The notes under the pieces: generated by a model
Databases searched by the model: none
The model's input: only the letters and a program-made list of their open reading frames with translations
Told to the model about the DNA's origin: nothing
Shown: positions 26,482 through 34,087 of the stretch, one piece after another
How the letters are laid out: each line of letters starts with the position of its first letter
Numbering within the stretch: the first letter of the stretch is position 1
Position numbers and translations under genes: made by a program
From: Roseivirga pacifica
Lineage (GTDB): Bacteria > Bacteroidota > Bacteroidia > Cytophagales > Cyclobacteriaceae
Direction: 5' to 3'
Assembly: GCF_900111145.1 (NCBI RefSeq)
Contig: NZ_FOIR01000003.1
Coordinates: 124,001 to 188,000 of the forward strand
Length of the DNA stretch: 64,000 nt

Positions 26482-27180
26482 ATGAAAGTAGAAATTTGGA
26501 GTGATGTGGTTTGCCCTTGGTGTTACATTGGCAAGAGAAGATTTGAAGCTGCACTTGAGCAACTTGAACAAAAAGAGAAAGTAGAAATTGAGTGGAAAAG
26601 CTTTCAGTTGGATCCAACTACGGTTACAAATACCGAGCAAACCAATGCCCAATACCTTTCAAAAAAATATGGTGTAGGTATTACTGAAGCCGAACAAATG
26701 GTAAGCAATGTAACGCAAGTAGCTGCTGGCGTTGGGCTAACTTACGATTTGGAGCATGCCGTAATCGCAAACACCTTTAAGGCTCACCGACTTATTCATT
26801 TGGCTAAGCGCTACAACAAGCAAGACGAAATGAAAGAGCGCCTGTTGAAGGCATACTTTACCGAAGCCAAAAATATTGACGATACCCCTACCCTAATTGC
26901 TATTGGTGCCGAACTTGGCATTGATGCCGATGTGACCAAAGAAGTGCTTGAATCTGACACTTATAGCGAGCACGTGCAAACTGATATTAAAGAAGCTCAG
27001 CAGATTGGTGTAAGAGGGGTTCCTTTCTTTGTATTTAACCGTAAATACGGTATTTCTGGCGCACAAGAAACTGCTGTATTCAAAGACACCCTCGACAAAG
27101 CCTTTGCCGAATGGCAAGCAGACCAACCACAAATTGAGGTGATTGATGGCGATGCTTGCACACCAGAAAAAGGCTGTTAG
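26482..27180 (+). CDS. DsbA family oxidoreductase (FrnE-like)
   Basis: A 232-residue cytosolic thioredoxin-fold protein of the DSBA/FrnE group. The active site is C11-P-W-C14 (VVCPWCYIGKRRFE), and the cis-Pro loop is GVRGVPFFVFNRKYGISGAQ near residues 178-197. The inserted helical domain carries ANTFKAHRLIHLA near 97. There is no signal peptide, which fits FrnE-type dithiol oxidoreductases/isomerases rather than periplasmic DsbA. The C-terminus ends in a Cys-containing tail (DACTPEKGC), a possible metal- or redox-sensitive extension. Immediately after the stop begins a direct-repeat regulatory region. Confidence 0.9.
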   Translation: MKVEIWSDVVCPWCYIGKRRFEAALEQLEQKEKVEIEWKSFQLDPTTVTNTEQTNAQYLSKKYGVGITEAEQMVSNVTQVAAGVGLTYDLEHAVIANTFKAHRLIHLAKRYNKQDEMKERLLKAYFTEAKNIDDTPTLIAIGAELGIDADVTKEVLESDTYSEHVQTDIKEAQQIGVRGVPFFVFNRKYGISGAQETAVFKDTLDKAFAEWQADQPQIEVIDGDACTPEKGC

Positions 27181-27196
27181 AACATCTTTTAATGCT

Positions 27197-27255
27197 ATTC
27201 TAATAACATTCTAATCCCCTTTTTTAGGCCTATTGAGGCCAAAACCATTCCTTTG
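27197..27255 (+). promoter_or_regulatory. Direct-repeat promoter 1 of the putative response-regulator regulon
   Basis: ATTCTAAT occurs at 27197-27204 and 27208-27215, an 11-bp direct repeat as used by OmpR/PhoB-family regulators. TTCCTTTG, a near match to TAnnTTTG, starts at 27248, exactly 40 bp after the start of the second repeat. The same geometry recurs at 27411-27469 and 31014-31072. No coding frame starts shortly downstream. Confidence 0.55.
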
Positions 27256-27261
27256 TTACGG

Positions 27262-27395
27262 TTATAAATAAAAACACTCTCTCCAAAAGAGCGTTGTTTC
27301 CTTGAATATCAGTTATTAACCAAATAGTGTGTAAAGAAATTTAACCTATGGACTGATTCGATAAAAGATATTTCGAGGAACCTCGCTCTTTTCTT
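27262..27395 (+). ncRNA. Candidate small RNA or untranslated leader
   Basis: This is the segment predicted to be transcribed from the promoter ending at 27255. No open frame of useful length is present. A hairpin lies at 27273-27298 (AACACTCT pairing with AGAGCGTT), and a second at 27364-27392: AAAAGA and CGAGG pair with CCTCG and TCTTTT, followed by a T/C-rich run that could terminate transcription. It could be a short regulatory RNA or merely a leader reading into the next gene. This covers most of the 358-bp gene-free gap 27181-27538. Confidence 0.3.
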
Positions 27396-27410
27396 TCCCT
27401 TAAGCCATAA

Positions 27411-27469
27411 ATTCTAACTCCATTCTAATCCAAAAACATATCAATTAAAGCCCTAATATCCGTGTTTTG
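27411..27469 (+). promoter_or_regulatory. Direct-repeat promoter 2, upstream of the 128-aa protein
   Basis: ATTCTAAC (27411-27418) and ATTCTAAT (27422-27429) form an 11-bp direct repeat. GTGTTTTG, sharing the TTTG end of a -7 element, starts at 27462, again 40 bp after the second repeat. The downstream gene starts at 27539. Confidence 0.5.
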
Positions 27470-27538
27470 TATTGTTGTTGACATGAAAGGGTTTAACACC
27501 TTGAGTGACATGCTCCCCAAATTTTGACATGAGGCAAA

Positions 27539-27925
27539 ATGGTCTATAAGATTAGTAGAAGTAGTTGTTTTAAAGGCCTTTGGGGAGCCATGGCACTTGT
27601 TCTTTTTAACTTGTCTATTGATACCCCCGATTCTACCCCAAAGGGTACTATGGAAAACCTGGCCATAAACGATCAGGAAAGTATTGTTGAGCTCGTGCTC
27701 GAAACCTTTCTGGGTTTTGAAGACGCTATTGATGAGCATGAAGATGCCGACCAAGATGAGAACAGCAAAACAAGTAGTAAGAGCCTTGACTTGAACATAT
27801 ACGCACAAAACAGCCTAATTGAAGCAAACACTCATACAGGGATAAATAAGCTTATTTATCATCCCTACCGGTTTTTTCAAACCGACCGATTCATCTCTAT
27901 TTTCTCCCCACCACCAGAAGCTTAA
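27539..27925 (+). CDS. Small hypothetical protein, possibly membrane-associated
   Basis: A 128-residue protein. Residues 8-28 form a hydrophobic stretch (GLWGAMALVLFNLSI) that could be a signal peptide or anchor. It is followed by an acidic helix with NDQESIVELVLETFLGFEDAIDEHE (two shorter parts of one amphipathic region, about 44-68), a Ser-rich linker, and a Tyr/Phe-rich end closing in SPPPEA. I recognise the style from small Bacteroidota proteins near envelope or metal-response genes but no named family. It starts with ATG behind GAGGCAAA. It is followed after 61 bp by the HAEPLYID gene and probably belongs to the same operon. Confidence 0.6.
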   Translation: MVYKISRSSCFKGLWGAMALVLFNLSIDTPDSTPKGTMENLAINDQESIVELVLETFLGFEDAIDEHEDADQDENSKTSSKSLDLNIYAQNSLIEANTHTGINKLIYHPYRFFQTDRFISIFSPPPEA

Positions 27926-27986
27926 TGCTTCCCATCACACTTCGATTTTTCGGAGGAATTATTTCTAACCATCTTTTTAAAATTTC

Positions 27987-28832
27987 ATGAACAACAAAAT
28001 ACTTATGTTGCTTGTAGCAGCATGCGCATTGGTGAATACACTGAATGCACAAACGGAAAAAACATCACAAGACACAGCCAAATTACCACCTAAGGTTTTG
28101 CATGCAGAGCCACTCTACATTGACCTCATTAGGGATTTAGGCGCTAGAAAAGGAGAGAAAGAATGGAATGTTGGCTTCGGGCTTACAGATAAGCTGAACT
28201 ACGATAACTACGAATTTCTAGTAGAGTATGAATGGGCACCTGTAAACCGGCTTGGGCTAGAGGTTGAATTGCCGTTTACCTTTTACTCTACCGTAAGCCC
28301 TGCAAGCGACTTACAGCAACCGGCCAATAAGCTAGAAAGCCTAAAGGTAGCCGCCCAATGGACTTTTATGGTGAACGAAAAAGCAGCCACCTCCATGGCT
28401 TTTGGTTACATCAACGAATTTGTGCTTTCCGACTTCGGCAGCTTTGGGCGACCATTAATTACGGCCAATGCGTTCAACCCTTTTTTGGTTGTAGCTAAAC
28501 GCTGGGGACACAACTTTCATACTTTGATTTATACTGGACCCATGGTTGAGTACACCTACGAGCACAGCCAGGCGCACACCAGTTACGACATCAATACCAA
28601 CATTCACTACATGATTCCTAACACAAGAAATTTTGTAGGAATAGAATTCAACAAAACCATTTACAACAATGATTTTCAAATGGTTATGCGCCCTCAAATG
28701 AGAGTAAGCATTGCGCACGACTTAATGGTGGGCATTGTAGCGGGTATTCCCATTAGCAAAGAAAGCGAACGCCTAAGCTCGTTTATTCGGCTTATTTGGG
28801 AACCAAAAGGCAGGAAATCGCCCAAGCATTAA
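27987..28832 (+). CDS. HAEPLYID family outer-membrane protein
   Basis: A 281-residue exported protein (signal peptide residues 1-22, LNAQT). The mature chain begins with the family's name-giving motif HAEPLYID at residues 39-46, followed by LIRDLGARKGEKEWNVGFG. The remainder is a series of amphipathic beta-strands (VEYEWAPVNRLGLEVELPF; SIAHDLMVGIVAGIPI), consistent with an outer-membrane barrel. The role of the family is unknown. It lies between the small protein and a two-component system whose predicted binding sites flank it, so it is likely a target of that system. Confidence 0.85.
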   Translation: MNNKILMLLVAACALVNTLNAQTEKTSQDTAKLPPKVLHAEPLYIDLIRDLGARKGEKEWNVGFGLTDKLNYDNYEFLVEYEWAPVNRLGLEVELPFTFYSTVSPASDLQQPANKLESLKVAAQWTFMVNEKAATSMAFGYINEFVLSDFGSFGRPLITANAFNPFLVVAKRWGHNFHTLIYTGPMVEYTYEHSQAHTSYDINTNIHYMIPNTRNFVGIEFNKTIYNNDFQMVMRPQMRVSIAHDLMVGIVAGIPISKESERLSSFIRLIWEPKGRKSPKH

Positions 28833-28834
28833 AA

Positions 28835-28853
28835 ACTCTAATTGAATTCTAAT
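28835..28853 (+). promoter_or_regulatory. Direct repeats upstream of the response-regulator gene
   Basis: ACTCTAAT (28835-28842) and ATTCTAAT (28846-28853) form an 11-bp direct repeat of the same kind as in the neighbouring promoters. Here the -7 element lies 58 rather than 40 bp from the second repeat. Confidence 0.5.
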
Positions 28854-28857
28854 CTAT

Positions 28858-28880
28858 TAGCGTCTCATTTTGAGGCGCTA
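28858..28880 (+). terminator. Hairpin after the HAEPLYID gene
   Basis: TAGCGTCTCA (28858-28867) and TGAGGCGCTA (28871-28880) pair over 10 bp with one G-U wobble and a 3-nt loop. No T-run follows; it may be an RNA-processing or attenuating hairpin between the gene and the response-regulator promoter. Confidence 0.45.
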
Positions 28881-28903
28881 AGTCGTAAACTAACTTTCTA
28901 CCG

Positions 28904-28911
28904 TATATTTG
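28904..28911 (+). promoter_or_regulatory. -7 element of the response-regulator gene
   Basis: TATATTTG matches TAnnTTTG. The start ATG is at 28921, so the transcript would have a leader of only a few nucleotides. Confidence 0.5.
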
Positions 28912-28920
28912 TACCTACAC

Positions 28921-29616
28921 ATGTTTAATATACTTGTAATAGAAGACGAGCAAAATGTAGCCGATCTTATTAAAAAAGGGCTTGAAGAAGAAGGCTATGC
29001 CATATCGCATGCTAGCGATGGCAAAAGTGGACTTAAAGCCTTAGATAACAATGACTTTAACTTAGTTATTCTAGATATTCTGCTGCCCGAAATGAACGGG
29101 TTGGAAGTATGTAAGAATATTCGACAATCGAATAAATCGGAAACACCAATACTGATGCTTACAGCCCTTGGCAGCCCCGAAAACGTAGCTTTAGGGCTAG
29201 ACAGTGGTGCTGACGATTATCTTTCCAAACCATTCAAACTCATTGAGCTAAAAGCCAGAATCCGCAACCTTTTAAGGCGTGCAGATTATTCGGAAAGCCC
29301 GAAAAACAATACCAACAGCCTTGCTTTTGAAGACATCTCGCTTGATGACTACTCAAAAGTTGTAATGCGGGCAAATCGTGAAGTGTCGTTAACCTCTACC
29401 GAATACAGGTTACTCTACATGTTTATGAAGAACCCTGGCCGAGTAATCGCCCGAACAGAACTGCTTGATGAAGTATGGGGAATCAACTTTGACATTGGCA
29501 CCAACGTGGTTGATGTTTATGTGAACTACCTGAGAAAGAAACTGGAAGCACACGGACAAGAGCGGGTAATTCATACAGTAATAGGCATGGGCTATGTTTT
29601 GAGAAAAGGCAAATGA
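28921..29616 (+). CDS. OmpR/PhoB-family response regulator
   Basis: A 231-residue DNA-binding response regulator. The receiver domain (about 1-115) has the acidic pair ED at 8-9, phospho-acceptor Asp52 (LVILDILLPEMNG), Thr in LTALGSP and Lys in LSKPFKL. The winged-helix output domain (about 130-228) has SLTSTEYRLLYMFMKNPGRVIARTELLDEVWG split over the trans-activation loop region and ends YVNYLRKKL ... GMGYVLR. A TTG at 28909 is in frame, but the ATG at 28921 is the family start. It overlaps the kinase gene by 4 bp. The 11-bp direct repeats around this cluster are its likely binding sites. Confidence 0.92.
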   Translation: MFNILVIEDEQNVADLIKKGLEEEGYAISHASDGKSGLKALDNNDFNLVILDILLPEMNGLEVCKNIRQSNKSETPILMLTALGSPENVALGLDSGADDYLSKPFKLIELKARIRNLLRRADYSESPKNNTNSLAFEDISLDDYSKVVMRANREVSLTSTEYRLLYMFMKNPGRVIARTELLDEVWGINFDIGTNVVDVYVNYLRKKLEAHGQERVIHTVIGMGYVLRKGK

Positions 29617-30989
29617 AAATTCAATACAAAATAATTTACATCCTGATAACAGTACTGGTGATTTACACCTTACTGTTTTCAGGTTTTATCTATTACTCCA
29701 TTTCGAATTACTCGTTCGAAGACTTTTATAAAAGACTCGAAATTAGGGCTGCAACAACTGCCAAAATTCAATTAGAGCGCCCAGAAGATGTTTCGAGTAT
29801 TAAAGAAATGCGACAAGAGTTTTTGGAGAAACTGCCCAACCAGCAAGAGTACATCTACATAATCGATCAGCAAGACAAACTCATTTTCAAATCGGGCACT
29901 CAGCCCCTACCCGATGATTTTCTGAACAAGGTGATGCAAACCAGCGCTGCCAGTTTTAACGAAAAGAGCATTTTGTATTCAGGTATTCGCTACGAAACTT
30001 TGCGTGGCGATGAGTATATAGTTGTGGTATCGGCCGAAAACTACTTCTACACTCACCATGTAGCTTACCTACGTAACTTGTTGGTTACCTCATTATTATA
30101 CGCTACCATGCTTATTGTGGTGGTTTCACTCATTCTATCGAGAACACTTATTCGCCCAATTCAGAACATTATAAAAGAGGTAAAAAAGATCAGTACCGAA
30201 AACCTTCACTTAAGGCTCGAAACGCCCGAGAAGGACGATTCGATTGGTAAACTGGTGCTAACATTTAACGATATGCTCACCAGGCTCGAAACCTCTTTTG
30301 AGACACAGAAGAACTTTATTAGTAATGCTTCGCACGAGCTGAACACCCCACTAACAACCATAATTGGTGAAGCAGATTTTGCGCTTTCCAAACCACGCTC
30401 GGCAGAGGAGTACGTAAAGTCGCTCAACCATATTTTCAACGAAGCCGAAAAGCTTGATAAGAAGACAAAAGCATTATTGCTTCTTGCCCAAACCGGCTTT
30501 AATGGTAAAACCCAAAAGTTCGATAAAGTACGTGTTGATCAACTCATTCTGGATGTAAAGGAAACAGTTGAGAAGATCAATCCGGCATTCAAGATCACTT
30601 TCGACTTTTCACTTTTACCAGAAGACCCAACCAAATTGAAGGTAAAAGGAAACGAGCAGCTGTTGCATTTAGCCCTCACCAACATTATAGTGAATGGCTG
30701 TAAATATTCTGACGAAGCCCCAGTAGAAGTGGCGCTTGGCGCTTCGGACTCCAAGGTAATTATTGTAGTAAGAGACTCGGGCATTGGAATTCCCAAGGAT
30801 GAGATTCAATACATTTACGACCCATACTTTAGGGCATCGAACACGGGCAATTACGAAGGCTATGGAATTGGTTTGCCGCTGACCCGAAATATTGTGAGGC
30901 TACACGAAGGCGAGTTGATTGTAAACTCAACCGAAAACGAGGGCACCACAGTTCAGATAACTTTACCAATAGGTAATTATAAATTTTAA
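29613..30989 (+). CDS. Sensor histidine kinase (HAMP, HisKA, HATPase_c)
   Basis: A 458-residue membrane kinase. TM1 is at about 7-29, a periplasmic sensor part of about 120 residues follows, TM2 lies at about 155-177, then HAMP to about 230. The H box is SNASHELNTPLTT with His241, and the ATPase domain has N, G1 and G2 boxes (NIIVNGCKYS; VVRDSGIGIPKDE; YGIGLPLTRNIVRLHEG). Domain order and size are like CusS/PhoR-type kinases. It overlaps the response regulator by ATGA, so the two are translationally coupled. The sensed signal is unknown; its gene's end carries the first half-site of the next regulatory region. Confidence 0.92.
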   Translation: MKIQYKIIYILITVLVIYTLLFSGFIYYSISNYSFEDFYKRLEIRAATTAKIQLERPEDVSSIKEMRQEFLEKLPNQQEYIYIIDQQDKLIFKSGTQPLPDDFLNKVMQTSAASFNEKSILYSGIRYETLRGDEYIVVVSAENYFYTHHVAYLRNLLVTSLLYATMLIVVVSLILSRTLIRPIQNIIKEVKKISTENLHLRLETPEKDDSIGKLVLTFNDMLTRLETSFETQKNFISNASHELNTPLTTIIGEADFALSKPRSAEEYVKSLNHIFNEAEKLDKKTKALLLLAQTGFNGKTQKFDKVRVDQLILDVKETVEKINPAFKITFDFSLLPEDPTKLKVKGNEQLLHLALTNIIVNGCKYSDEAPVEVALGASDSKVIIVVRDSGIGIPKDEIQYIYDPYFRASNTGNYEGYGIGLPLTRNIVRLHEGELIVNSTENEGTTVQITLPIGNYKF

Positions 30990-31072
30990 CAGCATTCTAA
31001 TCTGAGCCCAAAAACTCTAATACCATTCCAATTTGGCTATTAAACGGCTCTAACAGCCCCCATCTACTTTTG
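30983..31072 (+). promoter_or_regulatory. Two pairs of direct repeats plus promoter before the Usp-like gene
   Basis: ATTTTAAC (30983) and ATTCTAAT (30994) form one 11-bp repeat pair; ACTCTAAT (31014) and ATTCCAAT (31025) form a second. TACTTTTG, a perfect TAnnTTTG, starts at 31065, 40 bp after the last repeat and 24 bp before the start codon at 31089. This is the best-formed promoter of the putative regulon. Confidence 0.6.
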
Positions 31073-31088
31073 TATCAAAGTAAAATAA

Positions 31089-31598
31089 ATGGAAGCCAAA
31101 AAGATTATGCTACCCACCGACTTTTCAGTAAAGTCGTTGAACTTGGTTCGCGAAGCCATAGAAATTTCTAATGATGAGGTCTTGGAAATCATTCTTGTGC
31201 ATGGTTATCAGCTGCCCAACCATTCCATTACCGATATGCTGTTTTTCTCCAAGGCTAGAGAATTGCAAAAACTGCAAACGGTAGAGTTTCTAGAAGCTAT
31301 TAATCTGATTGAGAACAAGTATACCAAAAGAATTAAGCGAATTATTGTAGACCTCATTACCACTACAAATCGCTCCTATTTAAATGATTATGTACAGAAG
31401 CTCGGTATTGAAGAGATTTTTGTACCAGAAGGTTTTCCTCTAAGTTTTGAAGGCGAAAATAGCTTTAACCCAAGCCCACTTTTAAAGCAATGCCAGCCAG
31501 CGATAACGCTTATGGACTACTCTACCGCTTTTGAAAACAGCTTTAGAGTTACCAAGCAAGTATCAGATATCTTCTTTACCTCCCACCCCACCATTTAA
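31089..31598 (+). CDS. Universal-stress-protein-like protein
   Basis: A 169-residue cytosolic protein whose start (KKIMLPTDFSVKSLNLVREAIEI, in two parts) matches the first strand and helix of UspA-fold proteins, followed by IILVHGYQL where Usp proteins have a similar strand. The ATP-binding G-x2-G-x9-G motif is not obvious, so nucleotide binding is doubtful. Its upstream region has two pairs of predicted response-regulator sites and a good promoter, so it is a likely two-component target. It begins a three-gene run with the lipocalin-like and DUF1275 genes. Confidence 0.65.
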   Translation: MEAKKIMLPTDFSVKSLNLVREAIEISNDEVLEIILVHGYQLPNHSITDMLFFSKARELQKLQTVEFLEAINLIENKYTKRIKRIIVDLITTTNRSYLNDYVQKLGIEEIFVPEGFPLSFEGENSFNPSPLLKQCQPAITLMDYSTAFENSFRVTKQVSDIFFTSHPTI

Positions 31599-31600
31599 GT

Positions 31601-32086
31601 ATGAATATCAAATACTTATACATAGTATTTCTGCTAACACTTGTGCTATTGGCTAGCACAAAGTCTCGTTTTTTGGCGCCCGACAAACTAATTGTTGGCA
31701 GCTGGGAAGAGGTATCGTGGAAATACGAAAAAGTAAACCACAAAGGCGGGTCGAGCTTTGAAATAGACGAAAAACAAAAGCAGGAAATCACCAAAAACCT
31801 AGTCATCCATCAGTCTGAAACTTGGGAATTTAATGACGATGGCAGCCTAATATTTTATGATGGCGAAAAGGTGAAAGAATCGCTCGCTTGGAATGTAAAA
31901 GGTCGCGGAAACATCCTAGAGCTTATTCATAACAACAAAACGCTTGAGGACTACGAGATTCAAGAGATTACAAAAGACAGTTTGGTTATTCACTTTCATT
32001 CCGATTTACAAGTGAGAGGAATTGTGAAACTGACCTTCAAGAGAAAAAGAACAGAAAAATATGCTCAGGAAATACAGCAACCATAG
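31601..32086 (+). CDS. Lipocalin-like exported hypothetical protein
   Basis: A 161-residue protein with an N-terminal hydrophobic segment (about 4-20) acting as signal peptide or anchor, without a lipobox Cys. The rest resembles small lipocalin-like domains of Bacteroidota: LIVGSWEEVSWKYE near residue 30, ETWEFNDDGSLIFYDG near 72 and a DSLVIHFHSD strand near 127. It starts 2 bp after the Usp-like gene and its end overlaps the DUF1275 gene by 26 bp, so all three are one transcription unit. The function is unknown. Confidence 0.65.
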   Translation: MNIKYLYIVFLLTLVLLASTKSRFLAPDKLIVGSWEEVSWKYEKVNHKGGSSFEIDEKQKQEITKNLVIHQSETWEFNDDGSLIFYDGEKVKESLAWNVKGRGNILELIHNNKTLEDYEIQEITKDSLVIHFHSDLQVRGIVKLTFKRKRTEKYAQEIQQP

Positions 32087-32831
32087 AAGCTTTTCGGACA
32101 ACATAAAACTTGGTTCGCTTACGGCCTTTTCTGCCGGAATGGTAAATGTAATATCGGTTATCGTGTTTTTCGCTTTCACATCAAACGTAACTGGTCATTA
32201 CGCCATTCTGGCACAAGAAATAGCCAAGGGAAACTGGTACCAAGCCGTTGTTGTGTTTATCTGGATCTCTCTTTTCTTGATCGGAAATTTCACTTCCAAT
32301 TACCTGATCATTCATAGTAAAAACAGCACCGGGCAATATATGGCGCATGCCATTCCGGTAATTCTAGAAATCTGTGCGCTATTATTTGTAGGAGCATATC
32401 TGCAATTCTACTATTCGGATACACTGCAGGAAACGGAAATTCTAGTGGGTACTATGTTGTTCGCTATGGGACTGCAAAACGGGCTTACGGCAAGCATTTC
32501 TAACTCGGCAGTTAAAACCACTCACCTTACTGGGCTTACCACCGATTTGGGCATTCTGTTTTCTATGCTTACCAAAAAAGAATACCGAGAAGACCGCGCA
32601 GTAAGGCAAAAGACAAAACTACTTTTGGCCATTATGTTTTCTTATATGGCAGGTGGCATAACATCCGGAGTGTTTTACTATAAAGTAGGCAACGCTACTT
32701 TCCTATTTATAAGTTTGGTGTTACTCATTGTAATTCTGTACGACTACTACAAGCTTTCTGTAACACGTTTTATATTTCGCAGGCCACTCATTAAAAGGCT
32801 AATTATTAAGCAAAGTGGTGAACAGGCATAA
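32061..32831 (+). CDS. DUF1275 (YoaK-like) membrane protein
   Basis: A 256-residue integral membrane protein with six to seven hydrophobic segments. The YoaK pattern is evident in LTAFSAGMVNVISVIVFF near residues 20-37, FTSNVTGHYAILAQEIA near 38-54 and the central AMGLQNGLTASISNSAVKTTHLTGLTTDLG (about 134-163, in which NxAxxT-x-HLTG is the family signature). The function is unknown; it may be a transporter. It overlaps the lipocalin-like gene by 26 bp in another frame, indicating translational coupling. Confidence 0.88.
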   Translation: MLRKYSNHRSFSDNIKLGSLTAFSAGMVNVISVIVFFAFTSNVTGHYAILAQEIAKGNWYQAVVVFIWISLFLIGNFTSNYLIIHSKNSTGQYMAHAIPVILEICALLFVGAYLQFYYSDTLQETEILVGTMLFAMGLQNGLTASISNSAVKTTHLTGLTTDLGILFSMLTKKEYREDRAVRQKTKLLLAIMFSYMAGGITSGVFYYKVGNATFLFISLVLLIVILYDYYKLSVTRFIFRRPLIKRLIIKQSGEQA

Positions 32832-32880
32832 ATAGGTAAATATTGAGAAAGGGTGTATAATAACCGAAAGCTAAAAGTTG

Positions 32881-33900
32881 ATGCGTTTATTTTTCACCTA
32901 CTTAGTAATAGCACTACTTGTTATTGGTTGTAAACAGGAAAGCCCCAGCCCTGCGGAAGACGCCTTTCCTGAGACACCCTTTCTTATTGAACAAGGCGAA
33001 ATAACCTACAACGGCTCCCCAGTTACGTATAATGGAGTAAATGCACTCCAAACCTTTGGCCTATCCGACCCAGCAATCATGAATGAATGGGGAATTGAAA
33101 TAGTAAGAGAGTTTATAGGCAACCTAAGAGAGCAACCAATTGAAGAAGACGCCATTTTAGCATCGAATGGCAACTGGTATCACGGCTTGCAGAAAATAGT
33201 AGACCAGAACAGAGCTAATGGAAAAGTCACGATTTTATGCCCCTTCGGCTGGGTAAATGAGGCAGGTGAACAAACCCTGTTTACAGGTTTAAACCCTAGC
33301 GAACAGTCCTTTTACAGTGAATACAAAACTAAAATGCGCGCAATTGCCGCACATTTTAGAGATCAACCAGATGTTTGGATCGAAGTATGGAACGAGCCAT
33401 ACAGCTGGAACAACCAGCATGGCTATACCCATAGCCTCTGGCTCAGCGACATGAAGGATATGGTGACTAACCTTAGAAGCGTAAGCGGTTTCTACAATGT
33501 TATTCTGGTGCCGGGCAACGAGCAAGGGCAAGCCGAAGATGCAATTTTAGCAGAAGGCAACAAGCTGCTCAATGACCAGCATAACCTACTATTCGATTTG
33601 CATGCATATGAGAAGTGGCTAATCGATCAGTCCACAGAGGAAATAACTGACAGAATTAACGCATTGAAGAGCGAAGGCTTTGCGATAGTTTTTGGAGAAG
33701 TTGGCGTAATAAATGCAAGTGGTTTAATGCAAGTTGACCACTTTTTAACTGCAGCTCAAACCACAAACACCTCTACCCTAGCTTGGCTTTGGAACAAAAA
33801 CAGTGGAGACCAAAATGCACTTTTGAATGATAATGGAGCTGCTAACAATAATGAAAACAACAATTGGGGAAACACTTTCAAAAACTTTTTAGCACAATAA
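32881..33900 (+). CDS. GH5-like glycoside hydrolase lipoprotein
   Basis: A 339-residue lipoprotein (Cys17 in LVIGCKQE) with a cellulase-like TIM barrel. Catalytic residues are recognisable: the acid/base Glu172 in VWIEVWNEPYSW and the nucleophile Glu273 in IVFGEVGV. Aromatic residues in YNGVNALQTFG and WLWNKNSG would line the cleft. The frame begins with TTG at 32878, but the ATG at 32881 is the natural start. Family 5 enzymes cleave beta-glucans or mannans; the substrate is not predictable. It is a solitary enzyme, unlinked to the SusCD locus at the end of the window. The 187 bp after it (33901-34087) shows no gene. Confidence 0.82.
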   Translation: MRLFFTYLVIALLVIGCKQESPSPAEDAFPETPFLIEQGEITYNGSPVTYNGVNALQTFGLSDPAIMNEWGIEIVREFIGNLREQPIEEDAILASNGNWYHGLQKIVDQNRANGKVTILCPFGWVNEAGEQTLFTGLNPSEQSFYSEYKTKMRAIAAHFRDQPDVWIEVWNEPYSWNNQHGYTHSLWLSDMKDMVTNLRSVSGFYNVILVPGNEQGQAEDAILAEGNKLLNDQHNLLFDLHAYEKWLIDQSTEEITDRINALKSEGFAIVFGEVGVINASGLMQVDHFLTAAQTTNTSTLAWLWNKNSGDQNALLNDNGAANNNENNNWGNTFKNFLAQ

Positions 33901-34087
33901 CCCACTTACAATCAACTAATTAAACAACAAAACAACACTTGAAATAGTGATAGACCTGAACATATAGACTTTCTAAAAACCGACATTTTATTATATTAAA
34001 GAAGGCTTGACTTAAACGGAACAGTAACCGTAACACCTGGGTGATGATGGTGGGTTTATTTTAGGTCTCACTTTTACTTTTTCACCT

